Assembly (NCBI RefSeq): GCF_021352225.1
Contig: NZ_JAAUVI010000001.1
Coordinates: 902,191-966,190, forward strand
Reading direction: 5' to 3'
Length of the DNA: 64,000 nucleotides
From: Methylobacterium sp. C25
Lineage (GTDB): Bacteria > Pseudomonadota > Alphaproteobacteria > Rhizobiales > Beijerinckiaceae
The notes beneath the pieces are model-generated. The model saw only the letters and a program-made list of their open reading frames with translations, was not told where the DNA came from and did no database searches. Of the stretch, positions 22,864 to 31,834 are shown one piece after another (position 1 is the first letter of the stretch; each line of letters starts with the position of its first letter). Made by a program: the position numbers and the translations under genes.

Positions 22864-23357
22864 CGGTTTTCCCCTCAAGTACGAAAAGGAGAAAGCACGC
22901 AGGCCAACAAGTTTCATCACCCATTTGGGGGATGCGGGCGCACCATGGACGTGCATCGGGCCATCAAAACCGCCTTGCGCCAACGATTTGCTGCCGAATT
23001 CGGCGAGCGTGTTCGCAACGGACACTGTCCCGCGATCAGCGGCGGTGACGCGTGATGCCGAAGCGTGGACGGCCCGACCGTCTGAGCTTGGACAGAGCCG
23101 ACGGTCCGCCGCGGAAATAATCCGGAATCATTGGCGGCGTAGCGTCAAATCACGACGCGTCCCGAGATCCCCCCAGTCGGGTCGTGGAGTGGTCGGCGGA
23201 CCCGACGAAGCCCCGGCTTCGCCGGTCCGCCGACTCCGCTTTTCAGCCCTGCATCGCCGCATCGATCCCGGCCGATCTCAGACCTGCTCTCGCGCAGAAG
23301 CCTGATCGGGCCCGACGGACGGTTGGTCGCCTCAGGCGCCCGGTGCTTCTTCTGACG
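22864..23357. other. Intergenic region with a long stem-loop
   Basis: These 494 bases have no convincing gene. A 36-codon frame (22945-23055, MDVHRAIKTALRQRFAAEFG...) looks protein-like but lacks a ribosome site. At 23192-23234 GTCGGCGGACC pairs with GGTCCGCCGAC around an inner GAAGCC/GGCTTC stem, making a tall 43-base hairpin that ends 123 bases from the 3' end of the methyltransferase gene. Confidence 0.4.
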
Positions 23358-24131
23358 TTAGTCCGAGTCTCCGTCCGGCTCCGCTTCGATCGTCAGCGTG
23401 TCGAGGGTGAAGGTGCCGTCGTCTTCCAGAGCGAAATAGCTGCGCACGGATTCGGGCGCACGCTGCTGCAGGCGGCGGATCGTGTCGGCATCGTCGTCCA
23501 GCGTTCCCATCCGGGCGATCCAGCTCGCGTAATCCAGACGCAGGCGGCGCAGCGTCTCGTGGCCCGGCACGAAGCCGGCCTGCGCCAGCATCGCGCGCCA
23601 TTGCGAGGGTGCGTAATTGTGGCCATGCGAGGGGTCACGCAGCAGCTCCCAACTCTGCAGATGCGTGTCGAACAGCGGGTTCTCCGGCGCGGCCGTGTCG
23701 ATCATCACGAGCCGGCCCCGCGGAGAGAGCACGCGGCGCGCCTCGGTGAGCGCGGCGACGAGATCGGTCCAGTGGTGGGCGCTGAAGCGCGACACGACGA
23801 GGTCGAAGCTCTCATCACGGAAGGGCAGGGCCTGCACGGTGCCCTGCTGGGTGCGGATGTTGGCGAGGCCACGCCGCACCGCCTCTTCGGACACCGCCGA
23901 CAGCATCGCGGGCGAGAGATCGAAGGCGGTGACGGAGCGGACATGCGGCGCAATGGCGTAGGTGGCATGCCCCCCGCCGCAGCCGAGATCGAGCGCGGCG
24001 GCGTCCGGGGTCGCGCGGGCCAGCTCGGCGAGCTGGGCGAGATCGTCGCCGGCGGCATGGGCCGCGCTCGTCACGTAGTCCGCGGCGCGGGCTTCGAATT
24101 GCCCGGTGACGTTGGCCTCATGCCCTGCCAT
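23358..24131 (-). CDS. Class I SAM-dependent methyltransferase
   Basis: A 257-residue cytoplasmic methyltransferase of the UbiE/Methyltransf_11 group. Motif I is ALDLGCGGGHATYAI at about 47-61, with the acidic end of strand 2 in VTAFDLSPAML. Motif II/III regions follow (ESFDLVVSRFSAHHW, VLSPRGRLVMID). The C-terminal part (LDYASWIARMGTLDDDADTIRRL) covers the active site. The substrate is unknown. It stands ten bases downstream of the MFS exporter gene on the same strand, so they form an operon. Confidence 0.82.
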   Translation of the reverse strand: MAGHEANVTGQFEARAADYVTSAAHAAGDDLAQLAELARATPDAAALDLGCGGGHATYAIAPHVRSVTAFDLSPAMLSAVSEEAVRRGLANIRTQQGTVQALPFRDESFDLVVSRFSAHHWTDLVAALTEARRVLSPRGRLVMIDTAAPENPLFDTHLQSWELLRDPSHGHNYAPSQWRAMLAQAGFVPGHETLRRLRLDYASWIARMGTLDDDADTIRRLQQRAPESVRSYFALEDDGTFTLDTLTIEAEPDGDSD

Positions 24132-24141
24132 GGCCTGCTCC

Positions 24142-25377
24142 TCAGGTTTTCGGGATCTCAGCCGCGATGAGTTCCGGCAGAGGCGCTAATCGCGAGAGCC
24201 GGATCGCGATCAGCAATGCCAGAACGTAGAGCCCCGCGAAGAAGCCCGCCACACCGGGCCAGCCGGCATGGGCGAAGAACCAGCCCCCCGTCGTGCCGAG
24301 CACCGACGAGCCGAGATAGTACAGGCAGAGATAGATCGACGAGGCCTGGGCCCGGTCGGTCATGGCGCGCCGCCCGATCCAGCTCGAAGCCACCGAATGG
24401 GCGCCGAAGAAGCTCACCGTCACAACGACGATGCCGGCGATGATCAGGACGAGGTGCGAGGACAGGGTGAGCGCGATGCCGGCGAGCCCGAGCAGGATGG
24501 CGAGCCACAAGACCCGGCGCCGCCCGAGCCGGCTGGCGATCTCGCCGGTGATGGCCGAGCTCGCGGTGCCGGCGAGATAGACCACGAAGATCGCGCCGAT
24601 CGCCGTCTGGCTGAGCGAGTAGGGCGGCTCGAGCAGGCGGAAGCCGATGTAGTTGTAGACGCAGACGAACCCGCCCATCAGCAGGAAGGATTCGCAGAAG
24701 AGCCAAGGCAGCCCGGCATCCTTGAAATGATGCCCGAAGCTCGCCGGCACCTCGCGCCAGCGCATACGATGCGCGTTGAAGTGCCGTGAGGCGGGCAGGG
24801 CGAACTGGAAGGCGAAGGCCGCCAGCAGCGCCAATCCGCCGATCAGCCCCAGTCCGAGCCGCCAGGAGGCATGGTCGGCGATGATGCCGGCGATGAGCCG
24901 GCCAACCATGCCGCCGAGCGCATTGCCGCCGATCAGGAGGCCCATGGAGAGGCCGATGGCGCGCCCGTGCATCTCTTCGCTGAGATAGGCCATGGCCACC
25001 GCGGGCAGGCCGCTCGCGGCGATGCCGGTCAGGGCGCGCAGGACGAGGAAGCCATGCCAGCTCGGCATCATCACCGCGGCGATAGTGAGCAGGGCGGACA
25101 GGAACAGCGAAGCCGCCATCACCGGCTTGCGGCCCCAGACCTCGGAAAGCGGGCTCACGATCAGCAGCGAAATCGCAAGCGTCGCGCAGGGCAGGGAGAG
25201 GGCGAGGCTGCTCTCGGCCGGCGAGACCGAGAAAGCATCGGCGAAGACCGGCATCAGCGGCTGCACGCCGTAGAGAACGGCGAAGGTCGAGAAGCCGGCG
25301 GCGAAGAGGGCGAGGGTGGTGCGACGGAATTCCGGCGTCCCGGCTTCGATCAACCGGTGCCCCACCTCTCCGTCCAT
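24142..25377 (-). CDS. MFS exporter, YnfM/arabinose-efflux type
   Basis: A 411-residue inner-membrane transporter with 12 predicted helices. After the first helix it has the YnfM-like start FSTFAVLYGVQPLMPVFADAF. The loop 2-3 motif A reads SPLSEVWGRKPVM, and its repeat in the second half is EIASRLGRRRVLW. It lies directly before the methyltransferase gene, which suggests export or resistance involving a methylated compound. The substrate is not identifiable. Confidence 0.82.
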   Translation of the reverse strand: MDGEVGHRLIEAGTPEFRRTTLALFAAGFSTFAVLYGVQPLMPVFADAFSVSPAESSLALSLPCATLAISLLIVSPLSEVWGRKPVMAASLFLSALLTIAAVMMPSWHGFLVLRALTGIAASGLPAVAMAYLSEEMHGRAIGLSMGLLIGGNALGGMVGRLIAGIIADHASWRLGLGLIGGLALLAAFAFQFALPASRHFNAHRMRWREVPASFGHHFKDAGLPWLFCESFLLMGGFVCVYNYIGFRLLEPPYSLSQTAIGAIFVVYLAGTASSAITGEIASRLGRRRVLWLAILLGLAGIALTLSSHLVLIIAGIVVVTVSFFGAHSVASSWIGRRAMTDRAQASSIYLCLYYLGSSVLGTTGGWFFAHAGWPGVAGFFAGLYVLALLIAIRLSRLAPLPELIAAEIPKT

Positions 25378-25522
25378 AGCCTCAAAAACCCTTCGTCCGC
25401 GTCGCGTCCCGCGCCCCAGCCAGAGCCGGACACGGTCATCGGTATAGGACTCAAATGTTTCCCATACCCGTCACGGTCAGGTGAGGACGCACAGATCCGC
25501 CCTGTCGCATCCGCATGCGAAA

Positions 25523-25553
25523 GATCCCGCCCGCATCGGCTGCGGACGGGATC
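25523..25553 (-). terminator. Hairpin after the OmpA-family gene
   Basis: GATCCCGCCCGCA at 25523-25535 pairs with TGCGGACGGGATC at 25541-25553 with one mismatch, eight bases past the OmpA-family stop. On the minus strand it is followed by TTTC, a weak T-run. Confidence 0.6.
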
Positions 25554-25560
25554 CGGTGTC

Positions 25561-27717
25561 TCAGCGCGGCGGGGGCGGCGGCGGTGAGCCGCCCTGCTGG
25601 CCCTGGTCTGCCTGCTGCTGCAGGAGCGGCGTGATCCGGCGCACCGTGACGCGGCGGTTCTCGCGGTTGGCCTCCTGCGTGTTCACCTTCAGGTACTGCT
25701 CGCCGTAGCCCTGGGTGGTCAGGTTCTCCGGCGGCACCTGGAAGTTCTGCGTCAGGATGGTGGCCACCGACTGCGCGCGGCGGTCCGAGAGCGAGAGGTT
25801 GTCGATGTCGGCGCCCACCGCATCGGTGTAGCCCTCGATTAGGAAGACCTCCTGCGGGTTCGCCTGCACCGCCTGATTGATCGCATCGGCGATGTTCTTC
25901 AGCTGGCGGCCCTGCTCCGGCGTCACCGTGAACGAGCCGGAGTCGAATGTGATCGTGTTGATATCGACGCTCGGCATGCGGGCGCGTAGCTGCGGGCTGT
26001 AGCGCACCTGGTCGAGTGAGTAGCGCCGGTCGATCGCGGTCACCGGCGGCGCCGTGAGCGCCCCGTAGACGGCGCGGGCATCGGCCCGGTCGTAATCGAC
26101 CACGTAGCGGTCCCGTGGGATCCGGATGTCCGGCGGCGGCAGGTCGACCACGTCGTCGTAGATCGGACGCGGGCCGCCGGGGCCGTAGCCGTTGTTGATG
26201 ATGATCACCTCGCGGCCGTCGCGGAAGCGGCGGTAGCGCCGGACGAGGCGGCCGTCGTCATCCACCACGGTGACGATCTGCTCGCCGCCGGGACGATCGA
26301 TATAGCTGTAGGTCTCATTGCCGCGCCGCTCGCTGCGATAGGCGCGCCGGTCGAGGTCGCGGAAGCGCTCGTTCTCGTCGTGGCGGATGTAATAGTTGTC
26401 GCGGTCGCGCACGATGATGCGGCCCGGCTCGCGGTAATAGTTGCGGCCGTCGACGTTGTACTCCTGGCGGTCGCGGCGGATCCGGTCGTAGTCGCGGATC
26501 TCGTCGTCCTCGCGGCTGTCACGGAAGCCGCCAGGGATATAGCCGGGGGCGCCGGGCCGGTTGAAGCCGCCTCGCCGGTCGTCGCCGTATCGCCCATCGC
26601 CCCGGCGGTCGTTGTCGAAGCCAGGACCGCCTCGACCGTCACGGCCGACGCCGCCCGGTTGCTGCCCAGGTTGGAGCTGGTTCTGCTGGAGCTGATTGGG
26701 CTGCTGGCCCGGCTGGGTCTGGCCCGGCGGCAATTGGCCAGGCTGCTGCTCACGCCGGAACTGGTTCGGATCCTGGCCTGGCTGGACGCCCGGCTGGGCT
26801 CCTGGCTGACCCGGCGGGGCAGCGTTCGGCTGTTGGCCCTGCGGCGTGAACGGCCGTCCCGGCACGCCTGGACGTTGGTTCGGGGCCGCGGGCGCTGCGC
26901 CGGGTGCCGTCCCGGGCTGCGTAACACCCGGCTGGGTCTGGCCCGGCGGTGTCACGGCATTCGGCTGCGCCGGTTGCTGACGGTTCTGCTGTGCGGGCAC
27001 CTCCGGACTGGCCGGACGCTGGGGCTGCGGCGTCGTGGGTGGCGTGGCGCCCGGTTGCGTCGGCGCATCCGGTGCGCGGCGCTGGGCCGGTGCAGGCGCC
27101 GTCTGAGGCTGAGCAGCCGGTGGTGTGGTCGGACGTGTCGGCGCCGTGCGGGAGGGCTCCTCGCTCGTCGGTGGCGTCGGCCTGGTTGGCTGAGTGGGCG
27201 GGGTCGGCCGCTCGGGCGTCTGGCGCTGAGCCGGCGGGGTAGCACGCTCGGGTGCTTCACGGGCTGCCGGAGCCTGCTTCGGCTCGGGGCGTTCGCGTGC
27301 AGCCGGCGCTTCAGGCTTCTCGCGAGTTGCGGGCGCTTGCCGCGGTTCGGGACGCTCGCGGGACGAAGGCGCCTCCGGCCGTTCGCGGGCTGCCGGGGCC
27401 TGCCGTGGCTCGGGGCGCTCACGGGCCGCCGGCGCTTCGGGACGTTCACGGGCTGCGGGAGCCTGTCTCGGCTCTGGACGTTCTCGGGCTGCCGGCGCCT
27501 CGGGCCGTTCGCGGGCCGCACCGCCGCCCCGCTCGCCCGCGCCACCACCGCGCTCAGCTCCACCTCCGCGACCGCCGCGTGGACCTTCCTCGCCAAGCTG
27601 TGCCAGCTCCATCCGTGCAGAAGTGCCCTCGTTCGGTGAACGCGCCTGCACCGGCACGGCCAGAAGGAGGGTCGGCAGCATGGTGCCTGTCAGGAGCAGC
27701 GAGCGGGTCATCCGCAT
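25561..27717 (-). CDS. OmpA-family outer-membrane protein with long Pro/Ala/Arg repeat region
   Basis: A 718-residue exported protein (signal ends near VQARS). Residues about 60-180 are a charged tandem repeat built on AARERPEAPAARERPEPRQAP units of about 20 residues. A long Pro/Gln/Thr-rich low-complexity stretch runs to about 350, then an Arg/Asp/Tyr-rich segment (DDRRGGFNRPG, RDRDNYYIRHDENERFR) to about 500. The C-terminal OmpA peptidoglycan-binding domain reads VFLIEGYTDAVGADIDNLSLSDRRAQSVATIL...TTQGYGEQYLKV...ENRRVTVR. The repeat region is probably disordered and could span the periplasm or be surface exposed. OmpA/Lpp/Pal-type proteins tether the outer membrane to the wall. Confidence 0.85.
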   Translation of the reverse strand: MRMTRSLLLTGTMLPTLLLAVPVQARSPNEGTSARMELAQLGEEGPRGGRGGGAERGGGAGERGGGAARERPEAPAARERPEPRQAPAARERPEAPAARERPEPRQAPAARERPEAPSSRERPEPRQAPATREKPEAPAARERPEPKQAPAAREAPERATPPAQRQTPERPTPPTQPTRPTPPTSEEPSRTAPTRPTTPPAAQPQTAPAPAQRRAPDAPTQPGATPPTTPQPQRPASPEVPAQQNRQQPAQPNAVTPPGQTQPGVTQPGTAPGAAPAAPNQRPGVPGRPFTPQGQQPNAAPPGQPGAQPGVQPGQDPNQFRREQQPGQLPPGQTQPGQQPNQLQQNQLQPGQQPGGVGRDGRGGPGFDNDRRGDGRYGDDRRGGFNRPGAPGYIPGGFRDSREDDEIRDYDRIRRDRQEYNVDGRNYYREPGRIIVRDRDNYYIRHDENERFRDLDRRAYRSERRGNETYSYIDRPGGEQIVTVVDDDGRLVRRYRRFRDGREVIIINNGYGPGGPRPIYDDVVDLPPPDIRIPRDRYVVDYDRADARAVYGALTAPPVTAIDRRYSLDQVRYSPQLRARMPSVDINTITFDSGSFTVTPEQGRQLKNIADAINQAVQANPQEVFLIEGYTDAVGADIDNLSLSDRRAQSVATILTQNFQVPPENLTTQGYGEQYLKVNTQEANRENRRVTVRRITPLLQQQADQGQQGGSPPPPPPR
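27240..27515 (-). repeat. Tandem repeats inside the OmpA-family gene
   Basis: About 60-bp imperfect units encode alternating AARERPEA-P and AARERPEPRQAP blocks, with variants (SSRERPE, ATREKPE, REAPERA). Divergence between units is mostly at single codons. Such in-frame arrays can change copy number between strains. Confidence 0.75.
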
Positions 27718-27944
27718 TCAGTGAGCCTCGTCCATAGTCGTCGAAACGCGATCGGCGGGTCCGAACGGCGTCGGGCCGATATGGTTCCGAAAACCGAGGC
27801 GTCAAATCGCAGCGGAGCGCCGTCCGGCGCCGCCGAACGACTTCGCTTCCGACGAAACTCTTTGGTGTCAGATAGTTAGAGTACCCGTAAGACGGGTGGC
27901 TCGCGCGACGAATTAGGCTGCCAGTGCCAAGGCCGAATCGGCCT

Positions 27945-28967
27945 TCAGGGCGTCCCGGTCCGAGCCGGTATTGGGATCATCGACGGCTCGATCACGCGCA
28001 CGGCCGTGCGATCCGCATTGGCCTTGGCGACCGCCGCCGAGGCGTCGGCCGGACCGGCCGTCCCGGTGGCGGTGACATCGCCCGCGGTCTCGCCGGTGGC
28101 ACCATTGCGGCTGGCCGCGTCGGCCGCCAGGGTCGCGGCGGTCTTGTCTGCCCGTCCAACGAGGGTCAGGCGGACCTTCGGCGGCCGCGACAGACGCTCG
28201 GCCTGCATCGGGGTGACGAAGATGTCGCCCTTGTGCCGGAACAGCATGCTCTCGGCCTTGGCGAGCGACTGCGCCCAGCCCTTGCCTTCCTGCTTGCAAC
28301 TGCAGCTCGGCTCGAAGCTGGTGCGGAATTTGAAGGCGGTCGCCAGCGCCGTGTAGGCACGGTTGCCCTTGACGGTCGCCGCCGAGCGCAGGGCCTCGTC
28401 GCCCTCCGGCATCGAATAGGCGACGGCCTGAGTGCCCGGGCAGAGCGCCTGGCACATCTCGTCGGCCCCGCCCCGCCCGTCGGGTAGGTTGTTCATCGGG
28501 AAGTAGGAGCCGTCGCAGGTCTTGACGCAGATGACCTTGTGGCCGCCGCGCGCCGTCTGCTGGAGTGGCGAGCCGTCGGATGGCACGTCGAGCGTGTTCG
28601 TGCAGGCGGTGCCGATGGCGGCAACGAGCTGGCGCCGACGGGCCGCGACGACCTCGCCATTCTGTGCGCCATAGCCGGCATTGAGCGCCTTGATGCGCTG
28701 CTCGACGGCACCGCACTGGGGCGGGCGTGTATCGAAGAACAGGAACCGGCCGCCTTCGCAGTTCAGCGAGCGGTAGTAGGATTGAAGCCGGCCGATCTCG
28801 CTCTGCAGGGCGCGTTGCGTGGAGCCGTTATCGGTCAGGCTTGCGAGCTCGGCCTTGTAGCGTTGGCAAGCGTAGGGGTTCGCCGAAGCCGGCAGCACCG
28901 TTCCCAGCGTGAGCATGGCAGCCACGGCGGCGACGTGGCGACGGAGCTTCGAGGCGATCAGCGGCAT
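27945..28967 (-). CDS. DUF2865-type exported protein
   Basis: A 340-residue protein with a signal peptide (HVAAVAAMLTLGTVLPASA). The central domain has the DUF2865 hallmarks: a Cys-rich order with VICVKTCDGSYFPMNNLP, EMCQALCPGTQAVAYSMP and PSCSCKQEG. The C-terminal ~100 residues are Ala/Thr-rich and variable. ATG 28967 was chosen because the signal peptide starts there; the open frame begins at 29099. The family is widespread in Rhizobiales and has no known function. The stop codon touches a short hairpin (AAGGCC/GGCCTT, 27929-27945). Confidence 0.75.
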   Translation of the reverse strand: MPLIASKLRRHVAAVAAMLTLGTVLPASANPYACQRYKAELASLTDNGSTQRALQSEIGRLQSYYRSLNCEGGRFLFFDTRPPQCGAVEQRIKALNAGYGAQNGEVVAARRRQLVAAIGTACTNTLDVPSDGSPLQQTARGGHKVICVKTCDGSYFPMNNLPDGRGGADEMCQALCPGTQAVAYSMPEGDEALRSAATVKGNRAYTALATAFKFRTSFEPSCSCKQEGKGWAQSLAKAESMLFRHKGDIFVTPMQAERLSRPPKVRLTLVGRADKTAATLAADAASRNGATGETAGDVTATGTAGPADASAAVAKANADRTAVRVIEPSMIPIPARTGTP

Positions 28968-29119
28968 GGCAGGAACGCGATGAGTGTCACGGAAAGGCGG
29001 TACCGGCTCGTTAGGAATCGGGGCGCAGCCGTGTCGACTGGCATACTTGTTAGCCCCCCTCGCGCGGCGGCGACAGGCACACCACATCGTTACGGCCAAG
29101 TTTGGGAGGGAATGGTTCG

Positions 29120-29650
29120 ATGATGTGGCGAACGGGCACCATGCAGTTTGGAATGGCTCTGGTCACGGTGGTGGGCATGGCCGTCTCGACCGCGCCCGCT
29201 CGGGCAGACGACCCCGACCGGATCTTCGACAAGTCGACGGTCTGGCGCCCTCTGACGCCCAACGACAAGCTGGTCGTCTACGGGATCGACGACCCCGCCG
29301 TGGGCGGCGTCGCCTGCTGGTACACGCAGCCGGAGAAGGGCGGCATCAAGGGCACGCTCGGGCTCGCCGAGGACGTCTCCGACATCTCTCTCGCCTGCCG
29401 CCAGACCGGGCCGGTGCAGTTCAAAGAGAAGTTCAAGCAGGGCGAGGTGGTGTTCAGCGAGCGCCGCTCGCTGATCTTTAAGTCGATGCAGATCGTGCGC
29501 GGCTGCGACGTGAAGCGCAACACGCTGATCTACATGGTCTATTCGGATCGGGTGATCCAGGGCTCGCCGAAGAACTCGACGTCGGCCGTGCCGCTGATGC
29601 CCTGGGGCACTGAGCCGCCGCCGAAATGCGCGGAGTTCGTCAAAGGGTGA
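29120..29650 (+). CDS. creA: CreA family protein
   Basis: A 176-residue exported protein. Signal peptide ends near PARA/DDPD. The CreA core is present: DPAVGGVACWYTQPEKGGIKGTLGLAEDVSDISLACRQTGPV, then FKSMQIVRGCDVKRNTLIYMVYSDRVIQGSPKNS. Three cysteines (in ACWY, LACRQ and RGCDV) are conserved in the family, and a fourth lies near the end (PKCAEF). GGGAGGG stands nine bases before the ATG at 29120. Despite its old name, CreA has no proven regulatory function. Confidence 0.88.
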   Translation: MMWRTGTMQFGMALVTVVGMAVSTAPARADDPDRIFDKSTVWRPLTPNDKLVVYGIDDPAVGGVACWYTQPEKGGIKGTLGLAEDVSDISLACRQTGPVQFKEKFKQGEVVFSERRSLIFKSMQIVRGCDVKRNTLIYMVYSDRVIQGSPKNSTSAVPLMPWGTEPPPKCAEFVKG

Positions 29651-29737
29651 TCAGGCCACGCGTGCCGATCATTTCCGTCATTCCGGGTCCCGCTTCGCGG
29701 CTCCGGAATGGCGTCAATCACTCGTGCGATTGAAAAT

Positions 29738-30061
29738 TCAATCCTGGCAGGTGATGCGGATCGGGCGGTCGGCGGCCTGCCGCACCGGGATCGCGTCGAT
29801 GGCGCCCGTATATTCGTCGCGCTCGGCGACGCCGTAAGAGGCGGCAGAGGCGAAGCCCTGCGACTCGCACCAGGCATTGGCGACGACCTGACCACACTCG
29901 CTCTTGCCGTTGGTGAGGCACTCGCCGGTGCCGTAGCCATCGTTGGACGGGATCAGGAAGGCCTTCTCGACATGCTGGGCAGCGTTGCCAGTCTCATCGG
30001 CAAGAGCCGGTGCGGTTGAGACCAGGGCAAGTGCGAGGAAGGCAGCGGCCTGAAGGCGCAT
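29738..30061 (-). CDS. Small exported protein of unknown function
   Basis: A 107-residue protein with a clear signal peptide (AAFLALALVSTAPALA/DE). The mature part has four cysteines (GECLTNG, SECGQVV, AWCESQG, ITCQD) and the pattern CGQVVANAWCESQGF, seen in small secreted proteins of Rhizobiales. GAGGT lies upstream of the ATG. Divergent from cysS, separated by 331 bases. No function assigned. Confidence 0.7.
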   Translation of the reverse strand: MRLQAAAFLALALVSTAPALADETGNAAQHVEKAFLIPSNDGYGTGECLTNGKSECGQVVANAWCESQGFASAASYGVAERDEYTGAIDAIPVRQAADRPIRITCQD

Positions 30062-30392
30062 GGTCGGGACCTCGAAAATCGGATGACGCGATTGCGGAGT
30101 GTTCTGACGGCTCGGTAAACAAAGGCTTCACGCTGCCGCTCACAGTCGAGTGAGCGGCGACGATCGACCGGCAGGTTGTCGAATCGATCACGCTTTTGGG
30201 GTACCGGATGCGGGCGGCCCAAACCGTCGCCCTTGCGCCACAGCCGGCTCGGGGCAATGGGGCGGGACGAAGGCGAACGAGACCGTGCCGCGAGGCCGGC
30301 CGGACTCGGAAAGCGTCAGGACACAACGGGATAGGGGCCCTGCCCGGCGCCGTCGGCGATCGGGGAGGTGGCTCCGGACGAAATGGACACCG
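30062..30392. other. Divergent intergenic region upstream of cysS
   Basis: These 331 bases hold no supported gene. The cysS frame is open through the second half, but that stretch is Arg/Gly-rich and not synthetase-like. A perfect hairpin, GCCGCTCAC/GTGAGCGGC with a six-base loop, is at 30135-30158. There is no T-box or SAM-box consensus that I can recognise. Confidence 0.4.
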
Positions 30393-31775
30393 ATGGCGCC
30401 GATGTTGCGGCTCTACAACACGCTGACACGCGAGAAGACGCCTTTTGCGCCGATCGATCCGGGCAATGTGCGCGTCTATGCGTGCGGCCCGACGGTCTAC
30501 GACGCGGCCCATATCGGTAACGCGCGGCCGATCATCGTCTTCGACCTGCTCTTCCGGCTGTTGCGCCACCTCTATGGTGAGGCACACGTCACCTACGCCC
30601 GAAACGTCACGGACGTGGACGACAAGATCAATGCGCGCGCCGCCGAGCGCGGCATCACGATCCGCGAACTGACCGACGGCACGCTCAGCGTCTTCCATAA
30701 GGACGTTCGCGATCTCGGCGTGCTGATGCCGGAGGACGTGAACGTGCCGGGCGAGCGACCGTGCTTCCTCGAGCCGCGGGCCACCGACCACATCGCCGAG
30801 ATGATCACCATCATCGAGGGGCTGGTCGCGGCCGGACATGCCTATGTCGCCGAGGACCACGTGCTGTTCGACGTGCCCTCGATGCCGGATTACGGGAGCC
30901 TCTCGAAGCGCCCGCTCGACGAGATGGAGGCCGGTGCGCGTGTCGAAGTGGCGCCCTACAAGCGCTCGCCCCTCGATTTCGTGCTCTGGAAGCCTTCGAA
31001 GCCGGGCGAGCCGTCGTGGCCCTCACCCTCGGGGATCGCCGCACCTGGCCGCCCGGGCTGGCACATCGAGTGCTCCGCGATGTCGTGGAAGCATCTGGGA
31101 AAGACCTTCGACATCCATGCCGGCGGCATCGACCTGATCTTTCCGCATCACGAGAACGAGGTGGCTCAGTCGCGCTGCTGCTTCGACACACCGGTCATGG
31201 CGAACGTCTGGATGCACAACGGCTTCCTCCAAGTGGAGGGGGAGAAGATGTCGAAATCGCTCGGCAACTTCATCACCATTCGCGAGGTGCTAAACGACTG
31301 GCCGGGCGAAGTCGTGCGTCTCGCGATGTTGAAGACGCATTATCGGCAGCCGATCGACTGGACCGTGCGGGGGCTGGAGGAAGCCAGCAGGACGCTCGAC
31401 CGCTGGTACGAGATCGTGGGCGACACTTTGCCGGCTCGTGACGTGTCGGCTGCGGTGCTGGAGCCTCTTCTCGACGACCTCAACACGGCTGCGGCTCTGG
31501 CCGAATTGCATCGCCTCGACGATCCGGCCTCGTTGAAGGCCGGCGCGGGTCTTCTCGGCCTGCTCGGGCAGACCAAGAGCGACCGCGCCCAGGCCAGTGT
31601 CCAGGCGGCTGGCATCGACGTTGCGGCGGTCGAAGGTCTGATCGAGGGGCGCCGCGCGGCGCGAGCGGCCAAGGACTGGGCCGCCTCCGACCGGGCACGC
31701 GACGCCCTCACGGCGATGGGCGTCGCGGTGAAGGACAGCAAGGACGGCACGACGACGTGGAGTGTCATCAAGTAG
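30393..31775 (+). CDS. cysS: Cysteinyl-tRNA synthetase
   Basis: A 460-residue class I synthetase that charges tRNA-Cys. The HIGH-type signature is [14 protein letters not shown], the zinc-site Cys/His residues are in [16 protein letters not shown] and [10 protein letters not shown], and the KMSKS loop is [11 protein letters not shown]. The C-terminal tRNA-binding helical domain ends the protein. ATG 30393 gives the standard N-terminus ([20 protein letters not shown]). Confidence 0.96.
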   Translation: MAPMLRLYNTLTREKTPFAPIDPGNVRVYACGPTVYDAAHIGNARPIIVFDLLFRLLRHLYGEAHVTYARNVTDVDDKINARAAERGITIRELTDGTLSVFHKDVRDLGVLMPEDVNVPGERPCFLEPRATDHIAEMITIIEGLVAAGHAYVAEDHVLFDVPSMPDYGSLSKRPLDEMEAGARVEVAPYKRSPLDFVLWKPSKPGEPSWPSPSGIAAPGRPGWHIECSAMSWKHLGKTFDIHAGGIDLIFPHHENEVAQSRCCFDTPVMANVWMHNGFLQVEGEKMSKSLGNFITIREVLNDWPGEVVRLAMLKTHYRQPIDWTVRGLEEASRTLDRWYEIVGDTLPARDVSAAVLEPLLDDLNTAAALAELHRLDDPASLKAGAGLLGLLGQTKSDRAQASVQAAGIDVAAVEGLIEGRRAARAAKDWAASDRARDALTAMGVAVKDSKDGTTTWSVIK

Positions 31776-31834
31776 GCGGTCGTGCCACACCCGGCGTTGC
31801 GGGGGTCGCAGCGCGATGACGAAGGAGGGCGTTC

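Noticed and set aside
22945..23055. 36-codon frame MDVHRAIKTALRQRF... on the plus strand
   Set aside because: It reads like protein, but there is no ribosome site and no supporting context, so it was left as a note in the intergenic entry.
27240..27515. CRISPR-like array
   Set aside because: The repeats are contiguous, in frame and protein-coding, with no unique spacers; they belong to the OmpA-family gene.
30062..30392. T-box or other riboswitch upstream of cysS
   Set aside because: Only one plain 9-bp hairpin is visible; no T-box, SAM or other conserved core could be recognised.
30150..30392. Extended N-terminus of cysS from GTG 30150
   Set aside because: The extra 81 residues are Arg/Gly-rich and foreign to the family; the normal synthetase start is ATG 30393.
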